Origin: a virus
Direction: 5' to 3' (one strand)
DNA length: 22,725 bases
Virus record (IMG/VR): IMGVR_UViG_3300013306_000057
Location: 1 to 22,725 of that record
Within the stretch, counting starts at the first letter, position 1. Each line of letters begins with the position of its first letter. The translations under genes and the position numbers were made by a program. The notes beneath the pieces were generated by a model. It was not told the origin of the DNA. It saw only the letters and a program-made list of their open reading frames with translations, and searched no databases. This document shows positions 1 through 7,875 of the stretch, one piece after another.

Positions 1-44
1 TCACGCGGCGAGTTTATACTGGTAAAAAAGGGACTTAGCCAAAA

Positions 45-1274
45 TTGGAACCTAATTCCTGGCCTGCGGACAAAGTCGAGCGGTGGCCGATCGAGCGGCT
101 GGTTCCGTATGCGCGGAACGCCAGAACGCATACTGACGAGCAGGTAGGCCAAGTTGCGGCCTCGATTCGGGAGTGGGGCTGGACTAACCCGGTTCTGGTA
201 TCGGTGGATGGCGGGATCATTGCCGGCCATTGTCGGGTGCTGGCGGGGAGGAAACTGGGTCTGACCGAGGTCCCGGTGATGTTGGCGGCGGGCTGGAGCG
301 AGGCGCAAAAGCGGGCCTACATCCTGGCCGACAACCAGCTGACGCTGAACGCTGGATGGAACCCGGAACTGTTGCGGCTGGAACTAGCCGAGTTGCAGGA
401 CCTGCAATTTGACCTTGGCCTGATCGGGTTTGGCGACGACCAACTGGCCGGACTGCTGCAGAGCAATCCTGGCCTGACCGATCCCGACGAGGTTCCCGAG
501 CCACCTGCCGTTCCGGTGGCGCAGCGTGGCGATTTGTGGCGTTTAGGCCGGCATCGGCTGGTGTGCGGCGACGCCACCGATAAAAACGACGTGCGGGCCG
601 CGCTGGGCGACGTGGTGCCGCACCTGATGGTGACCGATCCTCCGTATGGAGTTGAGTACGACCCTGACTGGCGCAACCGGGCTGACAGGGCCAATGGGAA
701 ACCCTATCGCGCGAGCGCCATAGGGCAAGTGTCCAACGACGACCGGGTTGATTGGCGCGAGGCGTGGGCGCTGTTTCCGGGTTCCATTGTTTATTGCTGG
801 CATGCCGACCCGCATGCCGCTGGCGTCCAGGCCTCGCTGGAGGCGGCAAGTTTTGAGATCGTCTGTCAGGTTATATGGGCCAAGGACCGATTCGTTATCT
901 CACGCGGCGACTACCATTGGCAGCACGAGCCGTGCTGGTACGCAGTCCGCAAGGGAAAGAAACACGGCTGGTCCGGCGATCGGTCTCAAACAACACTCTG
1001 GCAGATTAGCCACCAGAAATCCGAAACCGGCCACTCGACCCAGAAACCTGTCGAGTGCATGCGCCGGCCGATCGAAAACAACTCCTCGCCGGGCCAGGCG
1101 GTCTACGACCCGTTCGTCGGCTCCGGCACCACCATCATCGCCGCCGAGATGACCGGCCGCGCCTGCCATGCGCTGGAGATTGATCCGGCCTATTGCGACG
1201 TCACCATTGAGCGCTGGCAGAACTTCACTGGCGAGAAGGCGGAACGGATGCCAGCACATGAAGCTGCCGCGTGA
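45..1274 (+). CDS. ParB-domain DNA methyltransferase (N6-adenine type, beta class)
   Basis: Two-domain DNA modification enzyme of 409 aa. Residues about 10-110 are a ParB/sulfiredoxin-like domain, with the G-H-x-R signature at residues 61-64. Residues about 165-405 are a SAM-dependent DNA methyltransferase. The catalytic motif IV is D198-P-P-Y201, and the SAM-binding motif F357-V-G-S-G-T-T comes later. This order (IV before I) is that of beta-class N6-adenine or N4-cytosine enzymes, and DPPY favours adenine. Such ParB-methyltransferase fusions often sit just upstream of phage terminase genes and probably modify phage DNA against host restriction; the target site cannot be read from sequence. 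The start is a TTG at 45 with AAGGGA 11 nt upstream, and a TAG at 36-38 closes the frame before it. No other good start precedes the conserved Trp-Pro-Ile-Glu-Arg-Leu segment. The 44 bases before it may hold the end of another gene, but too little is present to call. Confidence 0.9.
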   Translation: MEPNSWPADKVERWPIERLVPYARNARTHTDEQVGQVAASIREWGWTNPVLVSVDGGIIAGHCRVLAGRKLGLTEVPVMLAAGWSEAQKRAYILADNQLTLNAGWNPELLRLELAELQDLQFDLGLIGFGDDQLAGLLQSNPGLTDPDEVPEPPAVPVAQRGDLWRLGRHRLVCGDATDKNDVRAALGDVVPHLMVTDPPYGVEYDPDWRNRADRANGKPYRASAIGQVSNDDRVDWREAWALFPGSIVYCWHADPHAAGVQASLEAASFEIVCQVIWAKDRFVISRGDYHWQHEPCWYAVRKGKKHGWSGDRSQTTLWQISHQKSETGHSTQKPVECMRRPIENNSSPGQAVYDPFVGSGTTIIAAEMTGRACHALEIDPAYCDVTIERWQNFTGEKAERMPAHEAAA

Positions 1275-1431
1275 TGCCGACTATTGCTATGCGCGAATTG
1301 TCCGCGCCGAGGATTATCTTCGGATGGGCTGGATGATTGTCGGTGAACTCGGGCCGACGCACGGCGTTTGGTCGGTGCTGGCGATCTGGCTGTGCGAGTG
1401 TCGGCCGGCACGCATGCCGCGGGAGGCTTAA
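1258..1431 (+). CDS. Small conserved-looking phage protein before the terminase (57 aa)
   Basis: A 57-aa protein that starts inside the last 17 bases of the methyltransferase gene and ends in a TAATG overlap with the small terminase gene. It is rich in Trp, Cys and Arg (for example GWMIVGELGP and WLCECRP) and has a central hydrophobic stretch too short and broken to be a clear membrane segment. I do not recognise a domain. Its position, perfect fit between two real genes and amphipathic content argue that it is translated. The ribosome site is weak (AACGGA about 8 nt upstream), so translation is probably coupled to the methyltransferase. It could be a packaging accessory, but nothing in the sequence proves that. 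Confidence 0.6.
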   Translation: MKLPRDADYCYARIVRAEDYLRMGWMIVGELGPTHGVWSVLAIWLCECRPARMPREA

Positions 1432-1823
1432 TGGCTCAATACAACAAACACGAACCGACCGAGAAGGACCGCAAGACCGTCGAGTCGATGTCGGGGCATG
1501 GCATTCCGGAAGACGATATTGCGCGGGTGCTCGGCATCGCGCGGATGACCCTGCGCAAGTGGTATTCCGAGGAACTGGCAACCGGCCACATCAAGGCGAA
1601 TTCGATGGTTGCGCAGAGCCTGTACCAGAAGGCGATGGGCAACGGCCAGGGCTCCGTGACCGCCTGTATTTTCTGGCTCAAGGTCCGGGCCAACTGGGTC
1701 GAACCGCGACCTTGGGAAGACCAGGGGCCGGGCAAGAAGGAACAGTTGCAGACGGCGGCGGCCACGGCGGGCGGCACGGCGACCGAATGGGCCGACGATT
1801 TGGGGGTTGGGCAAGTTAACTGA
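1431..1823 (+). CDS. Terminase small subunit (putative)
   Basis: Protein of 130 aa starting at the ATG at 1431, where GGGAGG lies 5 nt upstream and the ATG overlaps the previous TAA. A longer reading from 1368 has no comparable ribosome site. Residues about 25-50 form a helix-turn-helix of the kind found in terminase small subunits (IPEDDIARVLGIARMTLRKW), followed by a helical region (residues 51-85). The tail is a Lys/Gly/Ala-rich flexible end. The small subunit recognises the phage packaging site and hands the DNA to the large subunit. The gene joins the large subunit by a TGATG overlap, which supports the assignment. Sequence alone does not distinguish cos from pac packaging. Confidence 0.75.
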   Translation: MAQYNKHEPTEKDRKTVESMSGHGIPEDDIARVLGIARMTLRKWYSEELATGHIKANSMVAQSLYQKAMGNGQGSVTACIFWLKVRANWVEPRPWEDQGPGKKEQLQTAAATAGGTATEWADDLGVGQVN

Positions 1824-3499
1824 TGCTCACGACATCCTGGGACACCTCCTGCCGGGGCTGGGAATCCCGCATCCTTTCCGGCTGCTCGCTGGTTCCGGAA
1901 TTACCGTTGTTCGAGGCCGAGGCAGCCAGGGCGCTGCGGGTATTCAAGCGGCTGCGGCTGCCGGATGTGATCGGCACGCCGACGCTGGGCGAGGTCTGTG
2001 GCCCGTGGTTCTTCCCGATCGTGGCGGCGCTGTTCGGGTCGTACGACCCGGCGACCAATGTCCGGCACATTTCGGAAGTCTTCCAGCTAATTCCGAAAGG
2101 CAACAGCAAATCGTCCAACGGCGGCGCGGTGATGTTGACAGCGCTGATTGTCAATCGAAGACCCGAATCGGAATATCTTTTCATCGCGCCCACCATCGAG
2201 ATTGCGTCGATCGCCTACAAGCAAGCCAAGGGCACGATCCGGCTCGACCCTGAGCTAACCAAACTGTTCCAGGTGCAGGATCACCTCAAGAAGATCACGC
2301 ACCGGGTTAGCGGCGCGACGTTGCAGATCAAGGCAGCCGACACCGACACGATCACCGGAAGCAAGGCGACCGGGACCATGATCGACGAGACCCATCAGTT
2401 TGCCAGGAAGAACAACGCCGCCGAAGTGTTCATCGAGTTACGCGGCGCACTGACCAAGCGGCCGGACGGGTTCCTATTTCAAACGACCACGCAATCGAAG
2501 CAGCCGCCGGTCGGGGTGTTCGCCTCGGAGTTGGCGATGGCGAGAGCGGTGCGCGACGGCAAGCACCGACTACCGCTATTGCCGGTGCTGTACGAACTGC
2601 CGGATAGTATGACCCGCGACGACGGCTGGAAAAATCCGGAGTTGTGGCCGCTGGTCAATCCGAACCTCGGGCGCTCGACAAACGCCGACTTCCTAGCGCG
2701 CGAGGTAATGCGGGCCGAGGCTGACGGGCCTGCCGCGGTGGCGCTGATTGCGAGCCAGCATTTTAACGTGCAGATCGGCATGAGCCTGCGGGCCGATGGC
2801 TGGGCCGGCGCCAACTACTGGAGCCGCGGCGTCGAGGCGGGGCTTTCGCTGGATGATGTGCTGGCGCGATCCGAGGCCGTGGTGGTCGGGATTGATGGCG
2901 GTGGGCTGGACGATCTTTTGGGCATCGCTGTGCTCGGCCGCGAGAAGGACACCAAGACGCACCTAGCCTGGACGCACGCTCTCATTTCCCCGGAGGGGCT
3001 TGAGCGGCGCAAGGCCAATCAAGGGTTCTACGACCGCTTCCAGGCCGACGGCGATCTGACGGTGGTTGCGGAATTGCCGGACGATATTTCGTTCGTCATC
3101 GATGTCGTGGAGAAAGTTAAGGCGACCAAGAAGCTCGCCGGGGTCGGCGTGGACGCAATCGGGATCGGCGGCATCGTCGATGCGCTGGCCAGGATAGGCG
3201 TCACGCAGGAGAACAACCTGCTCGCCGGCGTGCGGCAGGGCATCTCGCTGATGGGCGCCATCAAGACCGTCGAGCGCAAGCTGGTCGACGGCTCGTTCAA
3301 GCACAACGGCTCGGCGCTAATGGCCTGGTGCGCCGGCAATGCGCGGATTGTACCGACGCCGACCGGGATGCGGGTCGCAAGAGACGATAGCGGCTTTGGC
3401 AAGATTGACCCGCTGATGGCGCTGTTCAACGCCGCGGCGCTGATGGCACTGAACCCGGTGCCGGTGAAGAAGCCGGAATATCAATTGTTTTTCGCCTGA
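1823..3499 (+). CDS. Terminase large subunit (packaging ATPase and nuclease)
   Basis: DNA-packaging motor of 558 aa, the usual size for HK97-like large terminases. The N-terminal ATPase has a Walker A-like loop P91-K-G-N-S-K96-S-S and a Walker B ending D188-E189 (GTMIDETH). A coupling-type TTTQS motif follows near residue 220. The C-terminal RNase H-like nuclease shows three spaced acidic sites: D358 (VGIDGGGLDD), D444 (VGVDAIG) and D529 (KIDPLMALFNAAA). The protein docks on the portal, pumps DNA into the prohead and cuts the concatemer. The start ATG shares its A with the TGA of the small subunit gene. In the Walker A loop the Gly before the Lys is replaced by Ser; I believe this variant occurs in related terminases, so it is not taken as a defect. 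Confidence 0.95.
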   Translation: MLTTSWDTSCRGWESRILSGCSLVPELPLFEAEAARALRVFKRLRLPDVIGTPTLGEVCGPWFFPIVAALFGSYDPATNVRHISEVFQLIPKGNSKSSNGGAVMLTALIVNRRPESEYLFIAPTIEIASIAYKQAKGTIRLDPELTKLFQVQDHLKKITHRVSGATLQIKAADTDTITGSKATGTMIDETHQFARKNNAAEVFIELRGALTKRPDGFLFQTTTQSKQPPVGVFASELAMARAVRDGKHRLPLLPVLYELPDSMTRDDGWKNPELWPLVNPNLGRSTNADFLAREVMRAEADGPAAVALIASQHFNVQIGMSLRADGWAGANYWSRGVEAGLSLDDVLARSEAVVVGIDGGGLDDLLGIAVLGREKDTKTHLAWTHALISPEGLERRKANQGFYDRFQADGDLTVVAELPDDISFVIDVVEKVKATKKLAGVGVDAIGIGGIVDALARIGVTQENNLLAGVRQGISLMGAIKTVERKLVDGSFKHNGSALMAWCAGNARIVPTPTGMRVARDDSGFGKIDPLMALFNAAALMALNPVPVKKPEYQLFFA

Positions 3500-3510
3500 G
3501 GATCACCCCC

Positions 3511-5466
3511 ATGTTGAACCGGGCCTACAGCCTGCTTGAGATCAAGCGGGTGGACGAAGACGCGCGCGAGATCACCGGCATGGCCTCGACGCCGACGCCG
3601 GATCGCTTGCAGGATGTTGTCGAGCCGACCGGGGCGCAGTTCAAGCTGCCTCTGCCGCTGCTGTGGCAGCACGATTCGAGCCAGCCGATCGGTCATGTCA
3701 CGCATGCCAAGGTCGGCAAGGCCGGCATCGAGATTGTCGCCAGGATCGCCAAGGGTGTGACGGCCGAGATCGACCGCGCCTGGTCGTTGATCAAGGCCGG
3801 CCTCGTTCCTGGCCTCTCGATCGGCTTCAAGCCAATCGAGCATGAATTCATCAAGGAGACCAAGGGAATCCGTTTCATCAAATGGGATTTCCTGGAGCTG
3901 TCGGCGGTGACCATTCCGGCCAACAGTGAATGCACCATCGCCACCGTGAAATCGATCGACACTGCGCAGCGGGCCGCGTCAGGCCCAAAAGCTCGCGGTG
4001 TCGTCCGACTACTGGACCCACCGGGCGCCTCCGGCTCATTGAAACTCAAAGCCCAGGAGGGCACCCAAATGAAAACGATAGCAGAGCAGATTACCGCGCT
4101 GGAAAACAAGCGTGCGGCCAGTGCCACGCGCATGGAAGCGGTGATGCAAAAGAGCCTCGACGAGGATCGCACCTCGGACGTGGCCGAGCAGGACGAGTTT
4201 GACAATCTCGAATCCGAGGTTTCGGCCATCGACAAGGACCTGGTGCGGCTGCGTGCGGTCGAGCGGGCCAGGGCGTATGCGGCCAAGCCGGTGGTCAAGG
4301 CCGACACGGCGCACGAAGGCACGGTACAGCGCGGCGGCTCGATCGTCGTCAAGCCGCAGCCGAGGCTGGAGCCGGGACAACTCTTTGCTCAGAAGGTCAA
4401 GTGCATGGCGCTGTCGCAGAAGGTGTTTCGTCCCGCAGCCGATATCGCTGCGGAAATGTACGGTCCCGACAGCGACGTCGTTGGCGAGTTCAAAACGGCG
4501 GTGCCGGCCGGCTCGACGATCACAGGTAACTGGGCAGCCAATTTGGCTGTTGTTGACACTGCGGCGGCTGCCGCTTTCTTGGAATATCTGCGGCCGATGA
4601 CCATCCTCGGCCGCTTCGGCGTTGGCGGCGTCCCGGCATTGCGATCAGTGCCGTTCAATACGCCGCTGATCACGCAGACTGGCGGCGGTGCCGGCTACTG
4701 GGTCGGCGAGGGGAAAGCCAAGCCCTTAACCTCGCTTAACTTCGCACGCGCGACGCTACCCCCGCTCAAGGTCGCCAATATCTGTGCCCTGACGGACGAG
4801 TCGATCCGCTTCAGCAATCCGAAGTCGGACCTTATCGTTCGCGACAGTCTGGCGGCGGCGTTGCGGGAACGGCTGGATATCGATTTCATCAATCCAGCGA
4901 AGACGGCGAGCACTGGCGTCTCACCGGCTTCGATCACCAACGGCGCCGCGACGGTGGTGTCGTCGGGCGACACCGCCGACGATATCCGGCTCGACATCCG
5001 GTCGCTCTATGCCAAATTCTCCGCGGCTAATAATCCGGTATCGAGCGGCGTCTGGATCATGTCATCGAACAATGCGGTGGCATTGGCGATGATGACTAAC
5101 CCGCTGGGACAGGCTGAGTTCAACGGCATGACCATGACCGGCGGCACACTCAACGGCATGCCGGTGATCGCCAGCGATTACATCACCAAGGCGATGAACA
5201 TCGTCGTGCTGGTCAACGCCTCCGACATCTTCGTGGCGGATGACGGCGACATCGCAATCGATGCCAGCCGCGAGGCTTCGCTCGAAATGTCGGATGCGCC
5301 TACGGGCGACTCCATCACGCCGACCGGCACCTCGTTGGTCAGCATGTTCCAGACCAACACCGTGGCAATTCGGGCCGAACGCATCATCAACTGGATACGC
5401 GGACGGTCGCAATCGGTTGCTTATCTGACCAGTGCGGACTGGGGCGGCCCGGTTCACACGGCGTAA
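3511..5466 (+). CDS. Fused HK97-type prohead protease and major capsid protein
   Basis: A single 651-aa frame carries two head proteins. Residues 1-150 are an HK97-family (S78) prohead protease: the likely catalytic His is H54 in LLWQHD and the nucleophile is S103 in GLSIGF, with an acidic partner near the KWDFLELSAV segment. Residues 151-186 are a linker. Residues 187-257 form a charged, helical delta/scaffold-like region. From about 320 to 640 the HK97-fold capsid protein follows (YWVGEGKAKP near its middle). The protease normally trims the delta region after assembly. A separate internal start at 4069 (see its own entry) could make a 465-aa capsid protein alone. The gene start at ATG 3511 has TGAGGA 8 nt upstream. 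A strong terminator follows the gene. Confidence 0.93.
   Translation: MLNRAYSLLEIKRVDEDAREITGMASTPTPDRLQDVVEPTGAQFKLPLPLLWQHDSSQPIGHVTHAKVGKAGIEIVARIAKGVTAEIDRAWSLIKAGLVPGLSIGFKPIEHEFIKETKGIRFIKWDFLELSAVTIPANSECTIATVKSIDTAQRAASGPKARGVVRLLDPPGASGSLKLKAQEGTQMKTIAEQITALENKRAASATRMEAVMQKSLDEDRTSDVAEQDEFDNLESEVSAIDKDLVRLRAVERARAYAAKPVVKADTAHEGTVQRGGSIVVKPQPRLEPGQLFAQKVKCMALSQKVFRPAADIAAEMYGPDSDVVGEFKTAVPAGSTITGNWAANLAVVDTAAAAAFLEYLRPMTILGRFGVGGVPALRSVPFNTPLITQTGGGAGYWVGEGKAKPLTSLNFARATLPPLKVANICALTDESIRFSNPKSDLIVRDSLAAALRERLDIDFINPAKTASTGVSPASITNGAATVVSSGDTADDIRLDIRSLYAKFSAANNPVSSGVWIMSSNNAVALAMMTNPLGQAEFNGMTMTGGTLNGMPVIASDYITKAMNIVVLVNASDIFVADDGDIAIDASREASLEMSDAPTGDSITPTGTSLVSMFQTNTVAIRAERIINWIRGRSQSVAYLTSADWGGPVHTA
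4055..4071 (+). promoter_or_regulatory. Internal Shine-Dalgarno and ATG for the capsid part
   Basis: Inside the protease-capsid frame, AGGAGG (4055-4060) stands 8 nt before an in-frame ATG (4069-4071, residue 187). This is the best ribosome site in the first 5 kb and lies exactly at the protease/capsid boundary. Initiation here would give a 465-aa capsid protein without the protease, allowing many capsid copies per protease. The site is seen directly; its use is inferred. Confidence 0.75.
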
Positions 5467-5476
5467 TCCTGACCTC

Positions 5477-5509
5477 GGGGGCGGGCATTCTTCCCGCCCC
5501 CACCTTTTT
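5477..5509 (+). terminator. Rho-independent terminator after the capsid gene
   Basis: A perfect 9-bp G+C stem (GGGGGCGGG at 5477-5485 with CCCGCCCCC at 5493-5501) encloses a 7-nt loop. It is followed after three bases by five T (5505-5509). It begins 11 nt after the capsid stop codon. It probably ends or attenuates capsid transcripts, so downstream head and tail genes need read-through or another promoter. No clear promoter was found in the 17 bases before the next start. Confidence 0.85.
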
Positions 5510-5526
5510 GCGGAGAAGGTTGCTCA

Positions 5527-5898
5527 ATGGCCAAGACCATCACCCGATTGAATGTATACATCGGCTATGGCGCGTCGCTGTCGGGATCGATCGATTGCGG
5601 CGACGGCTATATCGTCGGGCTCGTCATGCCGGATGTCTGGACCCAGGCGCAGGTGTCGATCCAGGTCTCGATGAACAACACCGAATTTTTTGACCTGTTC
5701 GACTTCGACCTTGAAACCAGGACGACCGCAAAGGAAGTCGTTTTCAACGTCCCACCGCCCGGCACGATGGTGGCGATCAATCCCAACACGCTGCTGATGG
5801 CGCAGTATATCAAGCTGCGAAGCGGTACGCGGGACGCGCCGATAGACCAGGAGAAAACCTGCATGTTCACCCTTCTCACCGTCGATACCGTGTCATGA
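5527..5898 (+). CDS. Small head-region protein, possible capsid decoration protein
   Basis: Protein of 123 aa, rich in alternating hydrophobic and polar residues as in a beta sandwich, with no signal peptide or membrane segment. The C-terminal part contains YIKLRSGTRDAPIDQ, a pattern I associate loosely with phage beta-rich accessory proteins. The start ATG has GGAGAAGG 7 nt upstream, so translation is independent of the capsid gene. Being next to the capsid gene and small, it could decorate the capsid surface, but I do not recognise a family and this role is a guess from position only. It joins the next gene by an ATGA overlap. Confidence 0.7.
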   Translation: MAKTITRLNVYIGYGASLSGSIDCGDGYIVGLVMPDVWTQAQVSIQVSMNNTEFFDLFDFDLETRTTAKEVVFNVPPPGTMVAINPNTLLMAQYIKLRSGTRDAPIDQEKTCMFTLLTVDTVS

Positions 5899-6230
5899 CG
5901 CGCAAATTGATCGCTGAGAGAAACCACAAGTATGGCACCAGGCGGCTGGTCGCCGGCGACGAATACGAGGCGACCGACATGCACGCCAAGGTTCTGGTTG
6001 GCATCCGCAAGGCACGCTACGCGCCCTCGCTTGAGCAGGCGGCGCCGGTGAAGCATGTGGAGAAGGCCGAGACCCACGCCCAGCCGCAAGCTGTCGATCA
6101 CGATCTCGATCGTCTGCGCACTGAGGCAAAACGACTTGGCATAGAGGTCGACGGCCGCTGGGGCGACATCCGGCTCCGGCATGAGATTATGCAGGCAAGG
6201 TCGGTATCGCAAGGGCGAACCGGGAAATGA
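5895..6230 (+). CDS. Small protein with LEM/SAP-like C-terminal helix motif
   Basis: Protein of 111 aa starting in an ATGA overlap. The N-terminal 45 residues are basic (GDEYEATDMHAKVLVGIRKA) and resemble short phage head-region proteins. After a polar linker, residues about 77-100 (LRTEAKRLGIEVDGRWGDIR) look like the helix-extended loop-helix seen in LEM, SAP and Rho N-terminal-like modules, which in other proteins bind DNA or protein partners. The role is unknown. Its place just before the portal gene, which it overlaps by ATGA, suggests a head or head-completion job. Confidence 0.65.
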   Translation: MTRKLIAERNHKYGTRRLVAGDEYEATDMHAKVLVGIRKARYAPSLEQAAPVKHVEKAETHAQPQAVDHDLDRLRTEAKRLGIEVDGRWGDIRLRHEIMQARSVSQGRTGK

Positions 6231-7609
6231 GGATCTTCGGCCTGCCCGTTCCGTTCACCGGCGAACGCAAGGCGCTCAACCAGGTGCCGGCAGGCTCGGG
6301 CGGCTGGTATCCGATCATTCGCGAACCGTTTAGTGGCGCCTGGCAGCGCAACATGGAGGTGAACGTTGATACCGCGGCGAGCTTCCATGCCGACTTTGCC
6401 TGCAAAACCCTGATCGCGCGCGACATCGCCAAGCTGCGGCTGAAGCTGGTCGAGAAGGACGCCGACGACATCTGGACCGAGACCACCAACCCGGCGTTCT
6501 CTCCGGTGCTGCGGCGGCCGAACCTGTACCAGACCCACAATCAATTCTGGGAAGCCTGGGTGCTGTCGAAGCTGTCGCGCGGCAATGCCTATGTGCTCAA
6601 GGAGCGCGATAATCGAAACGTGGTGACCGCGCTGCACGTGCTCGATCCGACCCGGGTACAGCCGCTGGTGGCCGACGACGGTGCGGTGTTCTACCGGCTG
6701 TCCAGCGACAACCTGGCCGGCATCGGTGAGCTGGTCGTGCCGGCGCGCGAGATCATTCACGACCGCATGAACTGCCTGTTTCACCCGCTGGTCGGAACGC
6801 CGCCGGTGTTTGCGAGCGGCCTGGCCTCGATGCTCGGGCTGAACGCGCAGAAGGCCAGCGCGCTATTGTTCGAGAATTCGTCGATGCCTGGCGGCATTAT
6901 CACCGCTCCAGACGAGATGAGCGACGAGCAAAGGGTGCGGTTCAAGGCCGAATGGGAACAAAACTTTTCCAGGATCAACCTCGGCCGCGTCGCGGTGATG
7001 GGTGGCGGGCTGAAGTACGAACCGATCGCAATGACCCACGTCGAGGGCCAGATGATCGAGAACCTGAAATGGAGCGCAGAGGTGGTGTGCAGTGTCTACC
7101 ATGTGCCGCCGTATAAAGTCGGCGTCGGCGCATTGCCTTCCTACAACAACGTTCAGGCATTAAACGTCGAGTACTATTCGCAGGCGCTACAGAGCCACAT
7201 CGAGGAAATCGAGGAACTGCTTGACCACGCGCTCGGCATCGGCTGGGGCGTCGGCCTCGGCACCGAGTTCGACACCGAAAACCTGTTGCGGATGGATAGC
7301 GTGACGCAGATAACCGCAATCCAGCAAGCGGTCGGCGCCGGGGTGATGGCGCCCAACGAGGGCCGCAGCAAACTCGATCTCAAGCCGGTCGACGGCGGCG
7401 AGTCGCCCTATTTGCAGCAACAGAACTATTCGTTGGCTGCGCTGGCCAAGCGCGACGCCCAGGATGATCCGTTCAAGCCGAACACTCCGGCATTGGCTGC
7501 ACCAACAGAGCAGCCGGTCGCGGAGAAGCCCGCCGCTGATCCGCCCAAGGAAGAAGTCAAGGCCATCGATATCGACCGGGTCACCAAGCTATACGCGAGG
7601 GCTGCGTGA
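6227..7609 (+). CDS. Portal protein (HK97 family)
   Basis: Protein of 460 aa with the pattern of HK97-type portals. It has an N-terminal segment that enters a conserved core (DFACKTLIARDIAKLRLKLV). Then come FWEAWVLSKLSRGNAYVLKE, the V-P-A-R-E-I-I-H-D segment, the GLASMLGLNAQKASALLFEN helices, and the VVCSVYHVPPYKVG and YYSQALQSHIEEIEELLDHA segments. The tail after about 400 is Pro/Ala-rich. The portal forms the dodecameric ring at one capsid vertex through which DNA is packaged and to which the connector binds. The start is an ATGA overlap and the end a TGATG overlap with the next gene. Its position after the capsid gene is unusual (see findings). Confidence 0.93.
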   Translation: MRIFGLPVPFTGERKALNQVPAGSGGWYPIIREPFSGAWQRNMEVNVDTAASFHADFACKTLIARDIAKLRLKLVEKDADDIWTETTNPAFSPVLRRPNLYQTHNQFWEAWVLSKLSRGNAYVLKERDNRNVVTALHVLDPTRVQPLVADDGAVFYRLSSDNLAGIGELVVPAREIIHDRMNCLFHPLVGTPPVFASGLASMLGLNAQKASALLFENSSMPGGIITAPDEMSDEQRVRFKAEWEQNFSRINLGRVAVMGGGLKYEPIAMTHVEGQMIENLKWSAEVVCSVYHVPPYKVGVGALPSYNNVQALNVEYYSQALQSHIEEIEELLDHALGIGWGVGLGTEFDTENLLRMDSVTQITAIQQAVGAGVMAPNEGRSKLDLKPVDGGESPYLQQQNYSLAALAKRDAQDDPFKPNTPALAAPTEQPVAEKPAADPPKEEVKAIDIDRVTKLYARAA

Positions 7610-7875
7610 TGGATCTGCAAGAAGCATTTGATCGTGGTTTCGAGGTGGTGAAAACCTACGTCGATGCCGAACTCGCGGCTGCCGCCATGTTGCCGCCCGA
7701 ACTCGCTGTTGAGGTCGCGAAAGCGGTGCGGACATTGCACGAAGCGCCAGAGATGATTGAACGCAGCGAACCCGCGGCGCCGCCAAAAGTCGTCCGCATC
7801 GAGCGCGATGATGACGGCAACCTGGTGCCGATCTACGACGAGCCCCGGCCCGCTGTTGCGGTGCCGCAGCCGTGA
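7609..7875 (+). CDS. Small acidic protein of unknown function (88 aa)
   Basis: Protein of 88 aa chosen from the ATG at 7609, which shares its A with the portal TGA; a GTG one codon earlier is possible. The first 50 residues are predicted helical and Ala/Glu-rich (YVDAELAAAAMLPPELAVEV). The last 40 are Pro-rich and charged (IERDDDGNLVPIYDEPRPAV), likely disordered. No family is recognised. Its tight coupling to the portal suggests a head role. Confidence 0.6.
   Translation: MDLQEAFDRGFEVVKTYVDAELAAAAMLPPELAVEVAKAVRTLHEAPEMIERSEPAAPPKVVRIERDDDGNLVPIYDEPRPAVAVPQP

Noticed and set aside
1-44. Possible end of an upstream gene
   Set aside because: Two frames reach a stop codon (TAA 23-25 and TAG 36-38), but 7 to 11 codons are too few to support a call.
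217-849. Reverse-strand open frame of 210 aa opposite the methyltransferase
   Set aside because: The sequence is Arg/Pro/Ala-rich without domain pattern and lies wholly within a convincing forward gene.
2093-2116. Walker A loop with Ser in place of the usual Gly before Lys (GNSKS)
   Set aside because: Considered as a sign of an inactive terminase, but the Lys and the following Ser are kept, the other motifs are intact, and I believe this N-S-K variant exists in related phage terminases.
3693-4352. Reverse-strand open frame of 219 aa opposite the protease-capsid gene
   Set aside because: Ser/Ala-rich shadow of the forward frame, which has clear protease motifs here.
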